A DNA stretch of 64,000 nt from Roseibium sp. (GTDB lineage Bacteria; Pseudomonadota; Alphaproteobacteria; Rhizobiales; Stappiaceae): NCBI GenBank assembly GCA_017643925.1, contig JAEPML010000013.1, positions 62,001-126,000 on the forward strand. Reading direction: 5' to 3'. The position numbers and the translations under genes were made by a program. The notes under the pieces are model-generated. The model was not told the DNA's origin. It ran no database searches and worked only from the letters and a program-made list of their open reading frames with translations. Below are positions 27,914 to 39,354 of this stretch, in pieces (the stretch's first letter is position 1; the number at the start of each line of letters is the position of its first letter).

Positions 27914-30900
27914 ATGCCGGACAAACACGACGTCGAGAAACTCAAACTCATCGACGCTGTCCATGCAAACCTGAACAAGGATAATCCTGCGCTTGCCGAA
28001 TTTTCCCGCGCCTTCTACGACAGGGGCGCCGCGGAAGACCTCGTGACCTATTCAGCCGAAGAGCTGACGGGTTTCGTTCGCGACGCCTGGCAGGATTTCC
28101 AGAAACACGACCTCGGCACCCACCGGGTCAGCATTTCCGACCCCACCTTCAAGGCCAAGGGCAACAAGGCAAAAGGATTGACCGTCATTGAGATCGTCAA
28201 TGACAACATGCCGTTTCTGGTCGATTCCGTCATGGACGAGCTTCATGACAGCAAGCTTGAAGTGCATCTTGTGTTGCACCCGATCTTCATCGTCGAACGG
28301 GAAGGCGACGGCACCCTGATCTCGGCAAAGGGACGCAAGAAACCGCCCAAGCGCACGGAACGCCAGGAAAGCCTGATCCACATTCACGTCACGCGCATTG
28401 ATTCCGAAGACGCCCGCACCGCGCTGCAGCAGCGGATGGACCAGGTGCTGAAGAATGTCCGTTCGGTCGTGGACGACTTCAAACCGATGCAGGAACGCAT
28501 TGGTGAGGCAATCGACACCTACAAGACAACCCAGATCCCCGGTAGCAGCGACGACCTGTGGGAGGCCATTCACTTTCTGGAGTGGATGGAGAAGGGCAAC
28601 TTCATCTTTCTGGGCATGCGCGAGTACAAGTTCGAAGGCGGTGTCGAGGAAGGCGAACTGTCGCCCCACGAGGGAACCGGGCTCGGCTTGCTGACCGATC
28701 CCGAAGTCCGGGTTCTGCGGCGTGGGTCGGAATTCGTCCAGATCACGCCTGAAATCCGCGAGTTCCTAAAAAAACCGGAACCCCTGATCATTGCCAAGGC
28801 GAACGTCAAGAGCACGGTTCACCGGCGCGTCCACATGGATTACGTCGGCGCCAAGCTCTATGACGACGACGGCAAGATGATCGGTGAACTTCGGATCGTG
28901 GGCCTGTTTGCCTCGACCGCCTATACCGAGCCAACCAGCACGATACCCTTCCTCAGACGCAAGGTTGCCAAGGTGCAGGCGCGGGCGGGCTACGATTCCG
29001 AAAGCCATTCCGGTCGCGCCCTCAAGAACGTCCTGGAAGCCTTCCCGCGGGATGAGCTGTTCCAGATCGAGGCCGATCGCCTGTTTGAATTCGCAATCGC
29101 GATCCTGCAACTGGACGAACGTCCGCGTATCCGTGTGCTCGCAAGGCCCGACAAGTTCGACCGTTACGTCTCGATCCTCGTCTTCGTTCCCCGCGACCGC
29201 TACTCGACCGAGGTCAGGATCAATATCGGGACCTACATGGCTTCGGTGTTCGAGGGCCGTCTGTCGGCCTGGTACGTGACCTATCCCGAAGGTCCGTTGG
29301 CCCGGGTTCACTACATCATCGGCCGGGACAAGGGCGAAACCCCGACACCGGACCGCACGGAACTGGAAACGGCCGTCGCCGACATGGTCCGTTCCTGGTC
29401 GGACAGCGTCAGGGACGCTCTCAACAAGGAATTCGCCCCGCCAAAGGCTCGCAAGCTTGCGGACCGCTACGCCTTGTCGTTCCACGGCGGCTACAAGGAA
29501 GTCTACAACGCGCAGTCCGCAGTCCTCGACATCCTCAAGCTGGAAACCCTTTCGGAAGATCACACGACCACGATCTCGTTTCACAGGGCGACAGGGTCAA
29601 CGGCCAACCGGCTCTCCCTGAAAGTCTATCATGGCGGCTCACCCATTCCCCTGTCGGCACGTGTGCCGATGCTGGAGAACATGGGGTTCAGGGTCATCAA
29701 TGAGCGGACTTATCGGATCACGCCTGACGGCGCCCTGCTGTCCTACCTTCACGAGATGACCCTGGAACTGCGCACCGGGGAAGACTTCGACTTCACGGAC
29801 GAGATGCAGAGCAGGCTGGAAAGCATGTTCATGGCGGTCTGGTCCGGGAAAGCCGAGGACGACGGCTACAACCGCCTCGTTCTGACCGCAGGACTTGCCT
29901 GGCGCGACATCGCCGTTGTGCGTGCGCTGTCCAAATATCTTCGTCAGGCCGGTGTCCGCTTCTCGGAAGACTACATGTGGTCGACGCTCAACAACTATCC
30001 CGATATCGCCGCGATGCTCGTTGACCTGTTCCATCTGCGCTTCGACCCGGACGTTGCCGACAAGAAACGCAGCCCAGGCACCGAACGCATTGAAACCGAG
30101 ATCACGGCGGCGCTCGAAGAGGTCACCAGTCTCGACGACGACCGGATTATCCGCCGCTTCCAGAACACGATTTCCTGCGTGTTGCGTACCAATTTCTATC
30201 AGTTGGACGAAGACGGAGAGCCCAAACGCACCTTCGCTTTCAAGATTGACAGCCAACAGATTGACGACCTGCCGCAACCGCGGCCCTTCCGCGAGATCTT
30301 CGTTTACAGCCCGCGGGTTGAAGGCGTTCATCTGCGCTTCGGCATGGTTGCCCGTGGCGGCCTGCGCTGGTCCGACCGGCCACAGGATTTCCGGACGGAA
30401 GTTCTGGGCCTCGTCAAGGCCCAGCAGGTCAAGAATGCGGTGATCGTTCCGGTCGGTGCGAAGGGTGGCTTCGTTCCCAAGCATCTGCCGCCGATGAGCG
30501 ACCGGGAAGCCTGGTTCAAGGAAGGAACCGAAAGCTACAAGGTCTTCATCAACGCACTGCTTGATGTCACCGACAATCTGGATGAGGACCAGGTCCTGCC
30601 ACCGGACCGGGTGCAGCGCTTCGACGGGGACGATCCGTATCTCGTTGTTGCCGCCGACAAGGGGACGGCCACATTCTCCGATACCGCGAACGGTATTTCC
30701 GAGGGCCGAAACTTCTGGCTCGGCGATGCGTTCGCCTCCGGCGGTTCCGCCGGTTATGACCACAAGAAAATGGGCATTACGGCCCGGGGTGCCTGGGAAG
30801 CGGTCAAGCGACACTTCCGCGAAATGAACCGGGACATCCAGAAGGAACCCTTCACCGCCGCCGGTGTCGGCGACATGTCCGGCGACGTCTTCGGCAACGG

Positions 30901-32725
30901 CATGCTGCTGTCCAAGGCCACCAAACTCGTGGCCGCCTTCGACCACCGCGATATTTTCATCGACCCGGATCCCGACCCGGCCAAGACATGGAAGGAGCGC
31001 AAGCGTCTCTTCGACATGGGCCGGTCTTCCTGGAAGGACTACAACACCAAGCTGATCTCAAAAGGTGGTGGTGTTTTCTCGCGGCAGGCAAAATCCATTC
31101 AGCTGACCCCGGAAATCAAATCACTTCTGAACATCTCCAAATCCAGCGCCACCCCGCAGGAAGTGATGATGGCAATCCTGAGAATGGATGTGGACCTGCT
31201 GTGGTTCGGTGGGATCGGCACCTATATCCGTGCAACGACGGAAACCGATGCCGATGCCGGTGACCGGGCCAACGACCCGATCCGCATCACCGCTCCGGAA
31301 CTCGGAGCCCGCGTCATCGGCGAGGGTGCCAATCTCGGCCTGACACAGCTGGCCCGGATCGAGTTCAACAAGAAGGGTGGCCGATGCAATTCCGACGCGA
31401 TCGACAACTCGGCCGGTGTGAACTCTTCCGATATGGAGGTGAATATCAAGATCGCGCTGGGTGCTGCCATCAAGGGTCAGAAGCTGAACCTTGAAAATCG
31501 CAACACGCTGCTTGCGGACATGACCGACGAGGTTGCCGATCTCGTTCTCAGGAACAACTACCTGCAGACTCTGGCAATCTCCATGACCCAGCTGAGGGGC
31601 ATGGAAGACTTCGGCTACCAGGTTCGCATGATGCGTCAACTGGAGCAGGCGGATCTGCTTGACCGCGTGGTGGAGCAGCTGCCGGACAACGCAACCCTGA
31701 ACGAAATGCGCAAGGCAGGCCAGCAACTCACGCGGGCCGAGCTGGGCGTGCTTCTGGCCTATGCCAAGATCACGCTTTATGACGCCCTCCTGGCGAGCAA
31801 CGTGCCGGATGACGACTACCTGGCGCGGGAACTGTTCCGCTACTTCCCGGACCAGATGGCAGCCACCTACGAAGATGAAATCAACGGCCATCGCCTGCGT
31901 CGTGAAATCATCGCGACAATGCTGGCCAACTCCATGATCAACCGCGGCGGGGCAACCTTCCTCACGCGCTTGATGGATCAGACGGGTGCAACGCCGGATG
32001 AAATCGCGCTTGCTTTCGTGGCAGTCCGCAACAGCTACGACCTGACCGATCTCAACAATGAGATCGATGCGCTCGACACCAAGATCGATGGCGATCTCCA
32101 GCTCGAACTCTATTCCGAAGTGCAATCGCTTCTTCTGGAACGGGTCGTCTGGTTCAAGCGCAACGTCTCTTTCGACAAGGGCCTGTCGGCCGTCGTGGAG
32201 CGGTTCGGGACCGGCATTACCGATCTGCGCAGCCGACTGGAAAGCCTGTTGCCGAAAGAGCCTGCCGCGATTTTGAACGAACGCGCAGCGTCTTACGTCG
32301 AGCGGGGTGTTCCCAAGTCACTGGCAAAACGGATCGCCTGGTTGCTGGCGGAACGCGCCATCCCGGATATCGTGATCGTGTCGGAGGAGACCGACGCGGA
32401 CCTCGAAACGGCCGCAACGGCCTATTACGAAGTGGCACACCACTTCCAGATCGGGGCCATGCATGGTCTCGCCAACGATCTGGAAGTTCGTGACTACTTT
32501 GACGGCCTGGCGCTCGACAGAGCCCGGGCGACGCTGGTGTCGGCGCACCGAGCGCTTGCCATCGAAGCAATCCGTTCCGGGAGTTTCGCGGACTGGCTGG
32601 AAAAGCGCGAGACCGAGGTCAACCGGACGCAGAAGGGTGTCAGCGAGATCCTCGATGGGGGCCTCAGCGTTTCCAAGTTTACCGTTGCCGCAAGTCTACT
32701 GGCGGAAGTCTGCGGCGGCACCTAG
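27914..32725 (+). CDS. gdhB: NAD-specific glutamate dehydrogenase, 180-kDa class
   Basis: This giant NAD-dependent enzyme deaminates glutamate to 2-oxoglutarate for catabolism. The 1603-residue product has the long N-terminal ACT-like/regulatory region (residues 1-700, with NDNMPFLVDSVMDELHDS) and the dehydrogenase core: RGGLRWSDRPQDFRTEVLG near residue 814, VPVGAKGGFV, ARGAWEAVKRHFREM and RCNSDAIDNSAGVNSSDMEV near residue 1157. The C-terminal 400 residues are helical. Of two close ATGs (27908 and 27914), only 27914 leaves proper spacing to AAGGGG. A clear terminator follows. No frameshift is seen. Confidence 0.96.
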   Translation: MPDKHDVEKLKLIDAVHANLNKDNPALAEFSRAFYDRGAAEDLVTYSAEELTGFVRDAWQDFQKHDLGTHRVSISDPTFKAKGNKAKGLTVIEIVNDNMPFLVDSVMDELHDSKLEVHLVLHPIFIVEREGDGTLISAKGRKKPPKRTERQESLIHIHVTRIDSEDARTALQQRMDQVLKNVRSVVDDFKPMQERIGEAIDTYKTTQIPGSSDDLWEAIHFLEWMEKGNFIFLGMREYKFEGGVEEGELSPHEGTGLGLLTDPEVRVLRRGSEFVQITPEIREFLKKPEPLIIAKANVKSTVHRRVHMDYVGAKLYDDDGKMIGELRIVGLFASTAYTEPTSTIPFLRRKVAKVQARAGYDSESHSGRALKNVLEAFPRDELFQIEADRLFEFAIAILQLDERPRIRVLARPDKFDRYVSILVFVPRDRYSTEVRINIGTYMASVFEGRLSAWYVTYPEGPLARVHYIIGRDKGETPTPDRTELETAVADMVRSWSDSVRDALNKEFAPPKARKLADRYALSFHGGYKEVYNAQSAVLDILKLETLSEDHTTTISFHRATGSTANRLSLKVYHGGSPIPLSARVPMLENMGFRVINERTYRITPDGALLSYLHEMTLELRTGEDFDFTDEMQSRLESMFMAVWSGKAEDDGYNRLVLTAGLAWRDIAVVRALSKYLRQAGVRFSEDYMWSTLNNYPDIAAMLVDLFHLRFDPDVADKKRSPGTERIETEITAALEEVTSLDDDRIIRRFQNTISCVLRTNFYQLDEDGEPKRTFAFKIDSQQIDDLPQPRPFREIFVYSPRVEGVHLRFGMVARGGLRWSDRPQDFRTEVLGLVKAQQVKNAVIVPVGAKGGFVPKHLPPMSDREAWFKEGTESYKVFINALLDVTDNLDEDQVLPPDRVQRFDGDDPYLVVAADKGTATFSDTANGISEGRNFWLGDAFASGGSAGYDHKKMGITARGAWEAVKRHFREMNRDIQKEPFTAAGVGDMSGDVFGNGMLLSKATKLVAAFDHRDIFIDPDPDPAKTWKERKRLFDMGRSSWKDYNTKLISKGGGVFSRQAKSIQLTPEIKSLLNISKSSATPQEVMMAILRMDVDLLWFGGIGTYIRATTETDADAGDRANDPIRITAPELGARVIGEGANLGLTQLARIEFNKKGGRCNSDAIDNSAGVNSSDMEVNIKIALGAAIKGQKLNLENRNTLLADMTDEVADLVLRNNYLQTLAISMTQLRGMEDFGYQVRMMRQLEQADLLDRVVEQLPDNATLNEMRKAGQQLTRAELGVLLAYAKITLYDALLASNVPDDDYLARELFRYFPDQMAATYEDEINGHRLRREIIATMLANSMINRGGATFLTRLMDQTGATPDEIALAFVAVRNSYDLTDLNNEIDALDTKIDGDLQLELYSEVQSLLLERVVWFKRNVSFDKGLSAVVERFGTGITDLRSRLESLLPKEPAAILNERAASYVERGVPKSLAKRIAWLLAERAIPDIVIVSEETDADLETAATAYYEVAHHFQIGAMHGLANDLEVRDYFDGLALDRARATLVSAHRALAIEAIRSGSFADWLEKRETEVNRTQKGVSEILDGGLSVSKFTVAASLLAEVCGGT

Positions 32726-32754
32726 CGCGGCGGCCCACGAACCAACACACGAAG

Positions 32755-32781
32755 GACCGGCGATCCTGTCGCCGGTCTTTT
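32755..32781 (+). terminator. Intrinsic terminator of gdhB
   Basis: GACCGGCGA (32755-32763) pairs perfectly with TCGCCGGTC (32769-32777) around TCCTG and is followed by TTTT. It lies 29 nt after the gdhB stop and just before the transporter gene. Confidence 0.85.
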
Positions 32782-32802
32782 CATCCCGGACAGAGGGGCA
32801 AG

Positions 32803-34194
32803 ATGACAACCCAGCCAGCACCATCCCAGTCCAGAACCGACATGGGTGCAGTCCTGTCATGGTCCCTCTACGACTGGGCAGCGCAGCCCTTTTTCACTCT
32901 GATCACGACCTTCATTTTTGCGCCCTATTTTGCATCGGCACTGGCTTCCTCGCCCGAGGAAGGCCAGACGCTCTGGGCCTTTGCGACCGCAACGGCAGGC
33001 CTGTGCATTGCCATCACGGCCCCGATCCTCGGATCGATTGCCGATGCGACCGGGCGGCGCAAACTCTGGATCTTTGTCTTTTCGTTTCCCTTCGTTCTGT
33101 GTTGCTGGGCGTTCTGGTACGCGGCCCCCGGCGCACCGCATGCAATTGCCATCGCCCTGGTCGCCTTCACCATCGGCACGCTTTCGATCGAAGTCGCCAC
33201 GGTGTTCAACAACGCCATGATGCCCTCTCTCGTTCCAAGGAAACACCTGGGAACACTTTCCAGCTTTGGCTGGGGCATCGGATATGTGAGCGGGTTGGTG
33301 ACGCTCCTGTTCACCCTTGGCTTCTTCGCGGCCAATCCGGACACGGGCAAGACGCTCCTGGGCATGGAGCCGGTGTTCGGACTGGAAGCGGCAAGCCGGG
33401 AAGGGGACCGGATCGTCGGACCTTTCTCCGCAGTCTGGTACGTTCTTTTTGTTTTGCCGATGTTTTTCCTCGTACCGGACTCACCGGCACGCGCCCGTAT
33501 TGGACCTGCGATCCGCGAGGGACTGTCGAGTCTCAAGGAGAGTCTCTCCCAGGCTCGTTCCAACAAGAACATCTTCCTATTCCTGATTGCCAATCTTTCC
33601 CTGAAAGATGGTCTCGTTGCGCTGTTTGCCTTTGGTGGCATCTATTCCGAAGGCCAGCTTGGCTGGACCACGATCGAGATCGGCATCTTCGGGATCCTGC
33701 TCACCATTACCGGTACGCTGGGGCTGATCCTCGGTGGTCCGATGGATGACAGGTTCGGTGCCAAACCGGTCCTGATCTTTTCCCTGATCGTGCTGATCAT
33801 CTGCAGCGTGGGCATGATTTCCGTCGACGAAACAACAGTGTTCTTTGTCATCAAGGTTCAGGCTGCGCCCGAGGGCGCGATGTTTGCATCGCTGCCCGAA
33901 CAGATCTTCATCACCCTGGGCGGGCTGATCGGGGCTGTCTCCGGCCCCTTGCAGGCTTCCTGCCGCAGTCTCCTGGTCAGGTTGGCGCCGCACGCGCACA
34001 TGACCCAGTATTTTGGTCTGCTGGCCCTTTCCGGTAAGGTCACCAGCTTCCTTGGCCCGCTTGCCGTCGGCATTGTGACCGCCTTGACCGCAAGTCAGCG
34101 CGCCGGCATGTCGGTGATCATCGTATTTTTCGCGTTCGCCCTGTTTCTGCTGATGCTGGTTCGGGAAAACCGGTCTCCAGAGACCGAGACCTGA
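32803..34194 (+). CDS. MFS transporter of the UMF1 / ATG22-like family
   Basis: The 463-residue inner-membrane protein has about 12 hydrophobic segments and the UMF1-type start [17 protein letters not shown], followed by [10 protein letters not shown] and [16 protein letters not shown], the family's version of the MFS cytoplasmic loop. The eukaryotic ATG22 vacuole effluxer belongs to the same group, in which amino-acid efflux has been proposed; the substrate here is unknown. It follows gdhB, but a strong terminator separates them, so joint regulation is uncertain. Confidence 0.88.
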   Translation: MTTQPAPSQSRTDMGAVLSWSLYDWAAQPFFTLITTFIFAPYFASALASSPEEGQTLWAFATATAGLCIAITAPILGSIADATGRRKLWIFVFSFPFVLCCWAFWYAAPGAPHAIAIALVAFTIGTLSIEVATVFNNAMMPSLVPRKHLGTLSSFGWGIGYVSGLVTLLFTLGFFAANPDTGKTLLGMEPVFGLEAASREGDRIVGPFSAVWYVLFVLPMFFLVPDSPARARIGPAIREGLSSLKESLSQARSNKNIFLFLIANLSLKDGLVALFAFGGIYSEGQLGWTTIEIGIFGILLTITGTLGLILGGPMDDRFGAKPVLIFSLIVLIICSVGMISVDETTVFFVIKVQAAPEGAMFASLPEQIFITLGGLIGAVSGPLQASCRSLLVRLAPHAHMTQYFGLLALSGKVTSFLGPLAVGIVTALTASQRAGMSVIIVFFAFALFLLMLVRENRSPETET

Positions 34195-34196
34195 AA

Positions 34197-34229
34197 CAAA
34201 AAACGCCCGGGAATGACCGGGCGCCTTTT
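34197..34229. terminator. Bidirectional intrinsic terminator
   Basis: CGCCCGG (34204-34210) pairs with CCGGGCG (34217-34223), loop GAATGA. TTTT follows on the plus strand, and an A-run (34197-34203) gives a strong T-run on the minus strand. It separates the convergent transporter and purH genes. Confidence 0.85.
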
Positions 34230-34252
34230 CTCATTTTCCAATGTCGCCGGGA

Positions 34253-35869
34253 TCAGTGCCTGAAATGGCGCATACCGGTCATGACCATTGCCAAGCCGGC
34301 CTCGTCGGCGGCGGCGATCACGTCATCGTCGCGCATGGAACCGCCAGGCTGGATCACGGCTGTCGCGCCGGCTTCCGCGGCCGACAACAGTCCATCGGCG
34401 AACGGGAAGAACGCGTCGGACGCCACCACGCATCCCTTGGTGAGCGGTGTGCTCAACCCGGCCGCCTCGGTTGCATCCAGCGCCTTGCGCGCAGCAATGC
34501 GGGCCGAATCCACCCGGCTCATCTGGCCTGCCCCGACACCAACCGTTGCACCGTCCTTGGCATAGACAATCGCATTGGACTTGACGTGTTTGGCAACACG
34601 GAAGGCAAATTTGAGGTCGGCGAGTTCCTGGTCACTCGGTGCACGTTTTGTAACGACCTTCAGATCAAGATCATCAACAACGCCATTGTCGCGGGATTGC
34701 ACCAGCAGACCACCGGCCACGGATTTGACAAACAGACCCTGCGCACGGGCATCGGCAAGCCCGCCGGTCACCAGAAGCCTCAGGTTCTTCTTCGCGGCAA
34801 TGATCTCAAGCGCTGCTTCATCCGCGTCCGGGGCAATGATGACCTCGGTGAAGATCTTGACAATTTCTTCCGCCGCAGCCGCATCCAGGGTCTTGTTCAG
34901 GGCAACAATGCCGCCAAAGGCAGACACAGGATCGCAGCGGAGCGCCTTTTCATAGGCCTCTTTCAGGTTAGCACCCTCGGCGACACCGCACGGGTTGGCG
35001 TGCTTGATGATGGCAACGGCACTTGTCCGATCCGGGTCGAATTCGCTGACAAGCTCGAACGCGGCGTCCGTGTCGTTGATGTTGTTGTAGGAAAGCGTCT
35101 TGCCCTGCAGCTGCTTTGCGGTCGCGACACCCGGGCGGTTTTCACCGGTCTTGTAAAAACCGGCAGTCTGATGCGGGTTCTCGCCATAGCGCATGACCTC
35201 GGCCAGCTCGCCGCCAACGGCCCGGTGCGCAGGTGTTGCCTCGTCAAGTTGATCGGCCATCCAGTTTGACACTGCCGCGTCATAGGCCGCGGTGCGCGCA
35301 AAGGCCTTCAGGGCGAGCTTCTTGCGCAGCGCGATTGGAGACTGCCCCTCATTTGCGTCCAGCTCGGCAACCACGGCGTCGTAGTCGCCCGGGTCGGTGA
35401 CCACGGTCACATAGGCATGGTTCTTGGCTGCTGCGCGGGTCATGGCCGGCCCGCCGATATCAATGTTCTCGATCCCTGTCGCATAGTCGGCTCCCGACGC
35501 GACAACCTGTTCGAACGGATAGAGATTTCCGCAGAAAAGGTCGATGCCGGTAATGCCGTGCTCACCCATCGCCGTCTGGTGATCGGCATCGTCGCGGATG
35601 GCAAGCAAGCCCCCGTGCACATTCGGATGCAGGGTTTTCACACGGCCATCCATGATTTCCGGAAAGCCGGTTACCTCGGAGATGTCGAGAACCGCCAGGC
35701 CAGCGTCCTTCAAAGCCTTGTAGGAACCGCCCGTGGAAACGAGTTCGACACCGCGGTCTGCCAGTGCCTTGGCGAAATCGACAAGACCGGTCTTGTCGAA
35801 GACTGACAGCAGCGCGCGCTTGACGGGAACCAGTTCGGGAACAGGAACGGCTTTGGACACAATGGCCAT
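34253..35869 (-). CDS. purH: Bifunctional AICAR formyltransferase / IMP cyclohydrolase
   Basis: It performs the last two steps of IMP synthesis. The 538-residue product has the N-terminal MGS-like cyclohydrolase domain ([39 protein letters not shown]) and the C-terminal formyltransferase domain with the KHANPCGVA motif near residue 290 and [15 protein letters not shown]. The TTG at 35884 extends the frame by five residues, but the ATG at 35869 has GAGG at 7 nt. It ends the htpX-rsmB-heparinase-purH series, a common rhizobial order. Confidence 0.97.
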   Translation of the reverse strand: MAIVSKAVPVPELVPVKRALLSVFDKTGLVDFAKALADRGVELVSTGGSYKALKDAGLAVLDISEVTGFPEIMDGRVKTLHPNVHGGLLAIRDDADHQTAMGEHGITGIDLFCGNLYPFEQVVASGADYATGIENIDIGGPAMTRAAAKNHAYVTVVTDPGDYDAVVAELDANEGQSPIALRKKLALKAFARTAAYDAAVSNWMADQLDEATPAHRAVGGELAEVMRYGENPHQTAGFYKTGENRPGVATAKQLQGKTLSYNNINDTDAAFELVSEFDPDRTSAVAIIKHANPCGVAEGANLKEAYEKALRCDPVSAFGGIVALNKTLDAAAAEEIVKIFTEVIIAPDADEAALEIIAAKKNLRLLVTGGLADARAQGLFVKSVAGGLLVQSRDNGVVDDLDLKVVTKRAPSDQELADLKFAFRVAKHVKSNAIVYAKDGATVGVGAGQMSRVDSARIAARKALDATEAAGLSTPLTKGCVVASDAFFPFADGLLSAAEAGATAVIQPGGSMRDDDVIAAADEAGLAMVMTGMRHFRH

Positions 35870-35943
35870 GAGTTTGCCTCGCAAATAGGGACGGGAGTGG
35901 GATCTCGGCGTCGCCCTATCACGATTGCAAGCAAATCGAAAGG

Positions 35944-37728
35944 TTATTGGCTCTCTTCGCCGTCCTTTTGGTCTTCTTCCAGGGGAAGTTCCTCGATTTC
36001 ATCGAAATCGCTGGTGCCACGGCGGCTCAGTTTGGCCGTCGCCGTCTTGCGGAACTGCCAGGAAACGGAGGGCGTTTCCAGCAGGCTGCCGGCAACGACG
36101 ATCTGTTCGGTCTTGCGGTGACCAAACACGTCGGAAAGATAGATGCTCTCTTCCAGCAGGATTTCGCTGCCCGGCGCCTCGAATTCCCAGGCCTCGCCAT
36201 CCCGGCAAACAAGCAGGATTGCCGATCCGCCGCGCAGAAGCGAGGTACGCAGGCCTGGATGAAGGTGGAAACGGATCGCAAATTTTTGCGAACGGTCCAC
36301 GTCGCCAATGGCTTGAAACGTGTCGATACCGTCCAGAACGGTACCATCACCCGACAGGCGCATGTCCCGCTCGTGCACGACATTGTAGTCGGCGGCATAA
36401 CCGTCATGAGACGCAGTCACCCGGCTTCCTGCCTGATCGTCTTCACGCTCCACCGGGACATCATTCGGTCCGGACAGGATCGGTGCGCCCAACATGTGAC
36501 CGAATGGCTTTTCAGACAGGAACCGGCAGGAGGACGTGTCTTCGATGGAAACCGTGGAATGGGCCGCGGTGGACCGGCTGACCTTGCGCCAGATCGGATT
36601 GGATTTTGGAGAAACACCGCAATTGACCACGATGCGGTTCACGCCGGACGAAAACTCGAAGGACAGGCATCCTGCATGAGCATCTCCCGACACGCCCAGC
36701 GCCGGTGTTGGACCGGCATCCATCAGGACCACGGAATTTGTACCGCTGAGGCGTTGATAGCCCGAATGAGGTGCGTTGACCGGGGGCGCGCCGCGCGCGT
36801 CGTCATAGGCCAGGATGGTGGCCACAAGGTCGCTCGGTGTGGACCCCATACCGTTGAAATGCGCAAGCGCCCCATCGCCATGCCGGAAAAAACGAAGGAG
36901 CGGCATCATCCGGTCAACGGATTGCAGCATCGACGGTGGCATTTCCAGACCCTGCGAGACAAACGCCTGACGGATTGGCAGGAGATCCGCCAGGATATCG
37001 ATCAAGGCGCGCGGGTTCCGGGAAATATGCCCGCCATCAGGCAGGATCTGGCGCATCAACTCGTGGTCCAGGCGCCGGAAACTCTGCCGCGCAAAACGTC
37101 CCTGGCCCGCCATGGAAATGCAGGCAGCCGTGATTGCAAGAGCTGCCTGCAACCGTTCCACGCCGTCGTCCGTCTCATTGATGGTCTGCCGCAGGTAGCG
37201 CACCTGGCGGGCAAGCGACTTCACGAAGCTTCTGTAAAACTCGTGGTCGCCGTCCTGCAAAACGAATGGCGAATGGGCCAACCAGGACAGGATCCGCCGG
37301 GTGACAACCGATGCCTCCCAGCCGATGTCATGCCAGCGACCGCTATACCGGATCCAGTCCTCGACCAGGGCGCGGGCATTCTGACGGGCAATCTGGCTGT
37401 CGGAGGCGCGCAGGTCCCTGAGCCAGCCGAAGCTGTGCAGTTCACGCTGCCAGTCTTCGTGGACAGCCTGCAACTCGAAGGGAGAACGGCCTTGCGTTTC
37501 CACAAGGTGACCGGAGAAAAGAAATCGCCCGCCATAAATGTCGGCAGCGTTGGTCGCATCGGCCGTGCGAAGATCCTGGGGAGCAATGAGCAGGCGCGAG
37601 GGTACGGACGTGAAGGGACGCAGGCGGAACACAGGTCCACCATGCACCCATTTCAGGGTCCGTTGCCAAACATGCTGTGCCACAAGACGCCAGATTCGGC
37701 TTCTTTCAGACAGGCTTGCGATATTCAC
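35944..37728 (-). CDS. Heparinase II/III family protein
   Basis: The 594-residue protein has an N-terminal alpha/alpha toroid ([21 protein letters not shown]) and a C-terminal beta-sandwich of heparinase II/III type ([38 protein letters not shown]). Polysaccharide lyase activity on uronic-acid polymers is typical for the fold, but this conserved chromosomal member lacks a clear signal peptide and its substrate is unknown. It is 74 nt upstream of purH and 127 nt downstream of rsmB. The C terminus is acidic ([16 protein letters not shown]). Confidence 0.85.
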   Translation of the reverse strand: MNIASLSERSRIWRLVAQHVWQRTLKWVHGGPVFRLRPFTSVPSRLLIAPQDLRTADATNAADIYGGRFLFSGHLVETQGRSPFELQAVHEDWQRELHSFGWLRDLRASDSQIARQNARALVEDWIRYSGRWHDIGWEASVVTRRILSWLAHSPFVLQDGDHEFYRSFVKSLARQVRYLRQTINETDDGVERLQAALAITAACISMAGQGRFARQSFRRLDHELMRQILPDGGHISRNPRALIDILADLLPIRQAFVSQGLEMPPSMLQSVDRMMPLLRFFRHGDGALAHFNGMGSTPSDLVATILAYDDARGAPPVNAPHSGYQRLSGTNSVVLMDAGPTPALGVSGDAHAGCLSFEFSSGVNRIVVNCGVSPKSNPIWRKVSRSTAAHSTVSIEDTSSCRFLSEKPFGHMLGAPILSGPNDVPVEREDDQAGSRVTASHDGYAADYNVVHERDMRLSGDGTVLDGIDTFQAIGDVDRSQKFAIRFHLHPGLRTSLLRGGSAILLVCRDGEAWEFEAPGSEILLEESIYLSDVFGHRKTEQIVVAGSLLETPSVSWQFRKTATAKLSRRGTSDFDEIEELPLEEDQKDGEESQ

Positions 37729-37855
37729 CCCACCATCCCCAACACCGATGGTTCACGCGCGACACTGGATACTCTCCGTATTAAAACTCGGAAACCAACC
37801 ATTAAGGTTAGCATTTCTTTTAAAGAATCATTGCAAGTGAACTCTTTATGCCGCG

Positions 37856-39232
37856 TTAAGACCGCCGGAATCGGGCTGCAAAAAAGCCGTCCATTCCCTT
37901 GATCTCGGCGTTAAGTGACGCAGCGTGAGACGGCAGACACCGCAAGTACCCATTTTCCGTGACACAATGATCAAGGTTGCCGATTTCTGTTGCCGCGACC
38001 GGCACAAGCTCAATCTTGCCGCCTTGCCGCTCCAGAAAGGCATCTGCCTGTGCCTCGCCTTCAGCCCGTTCAAGCGAACAGGTACAGTAGACAATCAGGC
38101 CACCGGGCTTCACCCATTCGACAACGCGGTCGAGCAGTTCCGACTGTATTTCACTCAATTTCTCAATGTCATAAGGCTTCTTGATCCAGGCAACATCCGG
38201 ATGCCGCCGGATCGTTCCGGTTGCGCTGCAGGGGGCATCCAGCAGGATCACGTCAAACGGTTCATCCGGTTCGTATTTCCTCAGATCGCTTGCAACGGTC
38301 GCAACCTCCAGACCGAGCCGGGTCATATTTTCTTCAAGCCGTTTCAGGCGTCCCTTGGAAATGTCGATTGCGGTGACCTGCGCACCGGCTGCGGCAAGTT
38401 GAGCCGTCTTGCCACCTGGTGCCGCGCACAGGTCAGCGGCTTTCAGGCCTTCCACGTTTCCAAGAAGACGGGCAGGCAATGCGGCCGCGGCATCCTGAAC
38501 CCACCAGCTTCCGGTGTCGAATCCTTCAAGCTGGTCTACTGCGCCCTTTCGCGACAAACGCACGCTGTCGACGCCAACGATCGTGCCCCCAAGCTTTTGC
38601 GCCCAGCCTGCAGCATCTGACTTTACACTCAGATCGAGCGCGGCTTCGCTTTGATGCGCTCTGGAAATATCCCTTGCGGTCTCCGCGCCATAGGCCTCCT
38701 GCCAGCTTTCCAGCAGCCATTCCGGCGTATTCCGGGTTTCCGGGTCCAGATCCTCGGTGATCATGTCCCGTTCGCGCCCGAGACGACGGAGCACTCCGTT
38801 GACCAGCCCCTTGTAGGGCCTTGCCCGGCGATCCATGCCAGCATGATCCACCGCCAACGATACGGAGGCCCGGTCCGGAATATCCAGGAAAAGCATCTGG
38901 GCAATGGCGACATGCAGGATGTCGAGGACCCGGCCGGTCTTCTCCGGGATCTGGCGGTCCAGCAATCGCTCGAGAATTTCGGATATCTCCCCGCGATGGC
39001 GCAGTGACGCACCCACGATCGCCCGCACCAGCGACCGGTCGTTCGCAGCAAGAACGCGATAACCGGAATGGCCCGACGCCACGTCGAGCTCACCATCCAA
39101 GGGTCTTTTCTTGTGCACTACGTTTCCCAGGATATCTGCTGCCACCTTGCGCGCAGCAAATCCGGGTTTTTCTGGTTTCTCAGCCTTGTCTGGGCCCGAA
39201 GATCCCGATTTTTTATGCGGCCGTCTGCTCAA
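37856..39232 (-). CDS. rsmB: 16S rRNA m5C967 methyltransferase (RsmB-like)
   Basis: It methylates cytosine in 16S rRNA with SAM. The protein has an N-terminal NusB-like domain (ARKVAADILGNVVHKKRPL, RDLAVQQ region), a SAM site (AADLCAAPGGKTAQLAAAG) and the two catalytic cysteines in LLDAPCSATGTIRRHPD and VYCTCSLERAEGEAQ. The frame is open to 39301, but that extension would contain the hairpin that looks like the htpX terminator. The TTG at 39232, with GGAAAAG just upstream, gives 458 residues and a typical basic N terminus (SRRPHKKSGSSG). The exact start is uncertain. Confidence 0.9.
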   Translation of the reverse strand: MSRRPHKKSGSSGPDKAEKPEKPGFAARKVAADILGNVVHKKRPLDGELDVASGHSGYRVLAANDRSLVRAIVGASLRHRGEISEILERLLDRQIPEKTGRVLDILHVAIAQMLFLDIPDRASVSLAVDHAGMDRRARPYKGLVNGVLRRLGRERDMITEDLDPETRNTPEWLLESWQEAYGAETARDISRAHQSEAALDLSVKSDAAGWAQKLGGTIVGVDSVRLSRKGAVDQLEGFDTGSWWVQDAAAALPARLLGNVEGLKAADLCAAPGGKTAQLAAAGAQVTAIDISKGRLKRLEENMTRLGLEVATVASDLRKYEPDEPFDVILLDAPCSATGTIRRHPDVAWIKKPYDIEKLSEIQSELLDRVVEWVKPGGLIVYCTCSLERAEGEAQADAFLERQGGKIELVPVAATEIGNLDHCVTENGYLRCLPSHAASLNAEIKGMDGFFAARFRRS

Positions 39233-39249
39233 GTGTCTTTTCCAATTTT

Positions 39250-39290
39250 CCAAAACCAAGCGCCGCAGACCGGAGATCCGGCTGCGGCGC
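39250..39290 (-). terminator. Intrinsic terminator of htpX
   Basis: GCGCCGCAG (39260-39268) pairs with CTGCGGCGC (39282-39290) and CCGG (39270-39273) with CCGG (39278-39281), leaving one bulged A and an AGAT loop. On the minus strand it is followed by a T-rich stretch (39250-39259). It sits 65 nt after the htpX stop. Confidence 0.65.
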
Positions 39291-39354
39291 AATGCGTGCA
39301 TTCTAGGCCGAGCAGCGCTCGGGGATAAGATGTTTTTATCTCAGGTGGTTTGGC

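Noticed and set aside
29639-30946. Long minus-strand ORF inside gdhB
   Set aside because: The codon pattern belongs to gdhB on the plus strand, whose motifs are intact across the whole stretch.
35947-37902. 651-residue plus-strand ORF opposite the heparinase gene
   Set aside because: It mirrors a real gene of matching family on the other strand; its product is rich in Arg, His and Gln and shows no domain.
39233-39301. Longer N terminus for RsmB starting at 39301
   Set aside because: The extra 23 residues coincide with a strong hairpin followed by a T-rich stretch that fits the htpX terminator, and they do not look like an RsmB N terminus.
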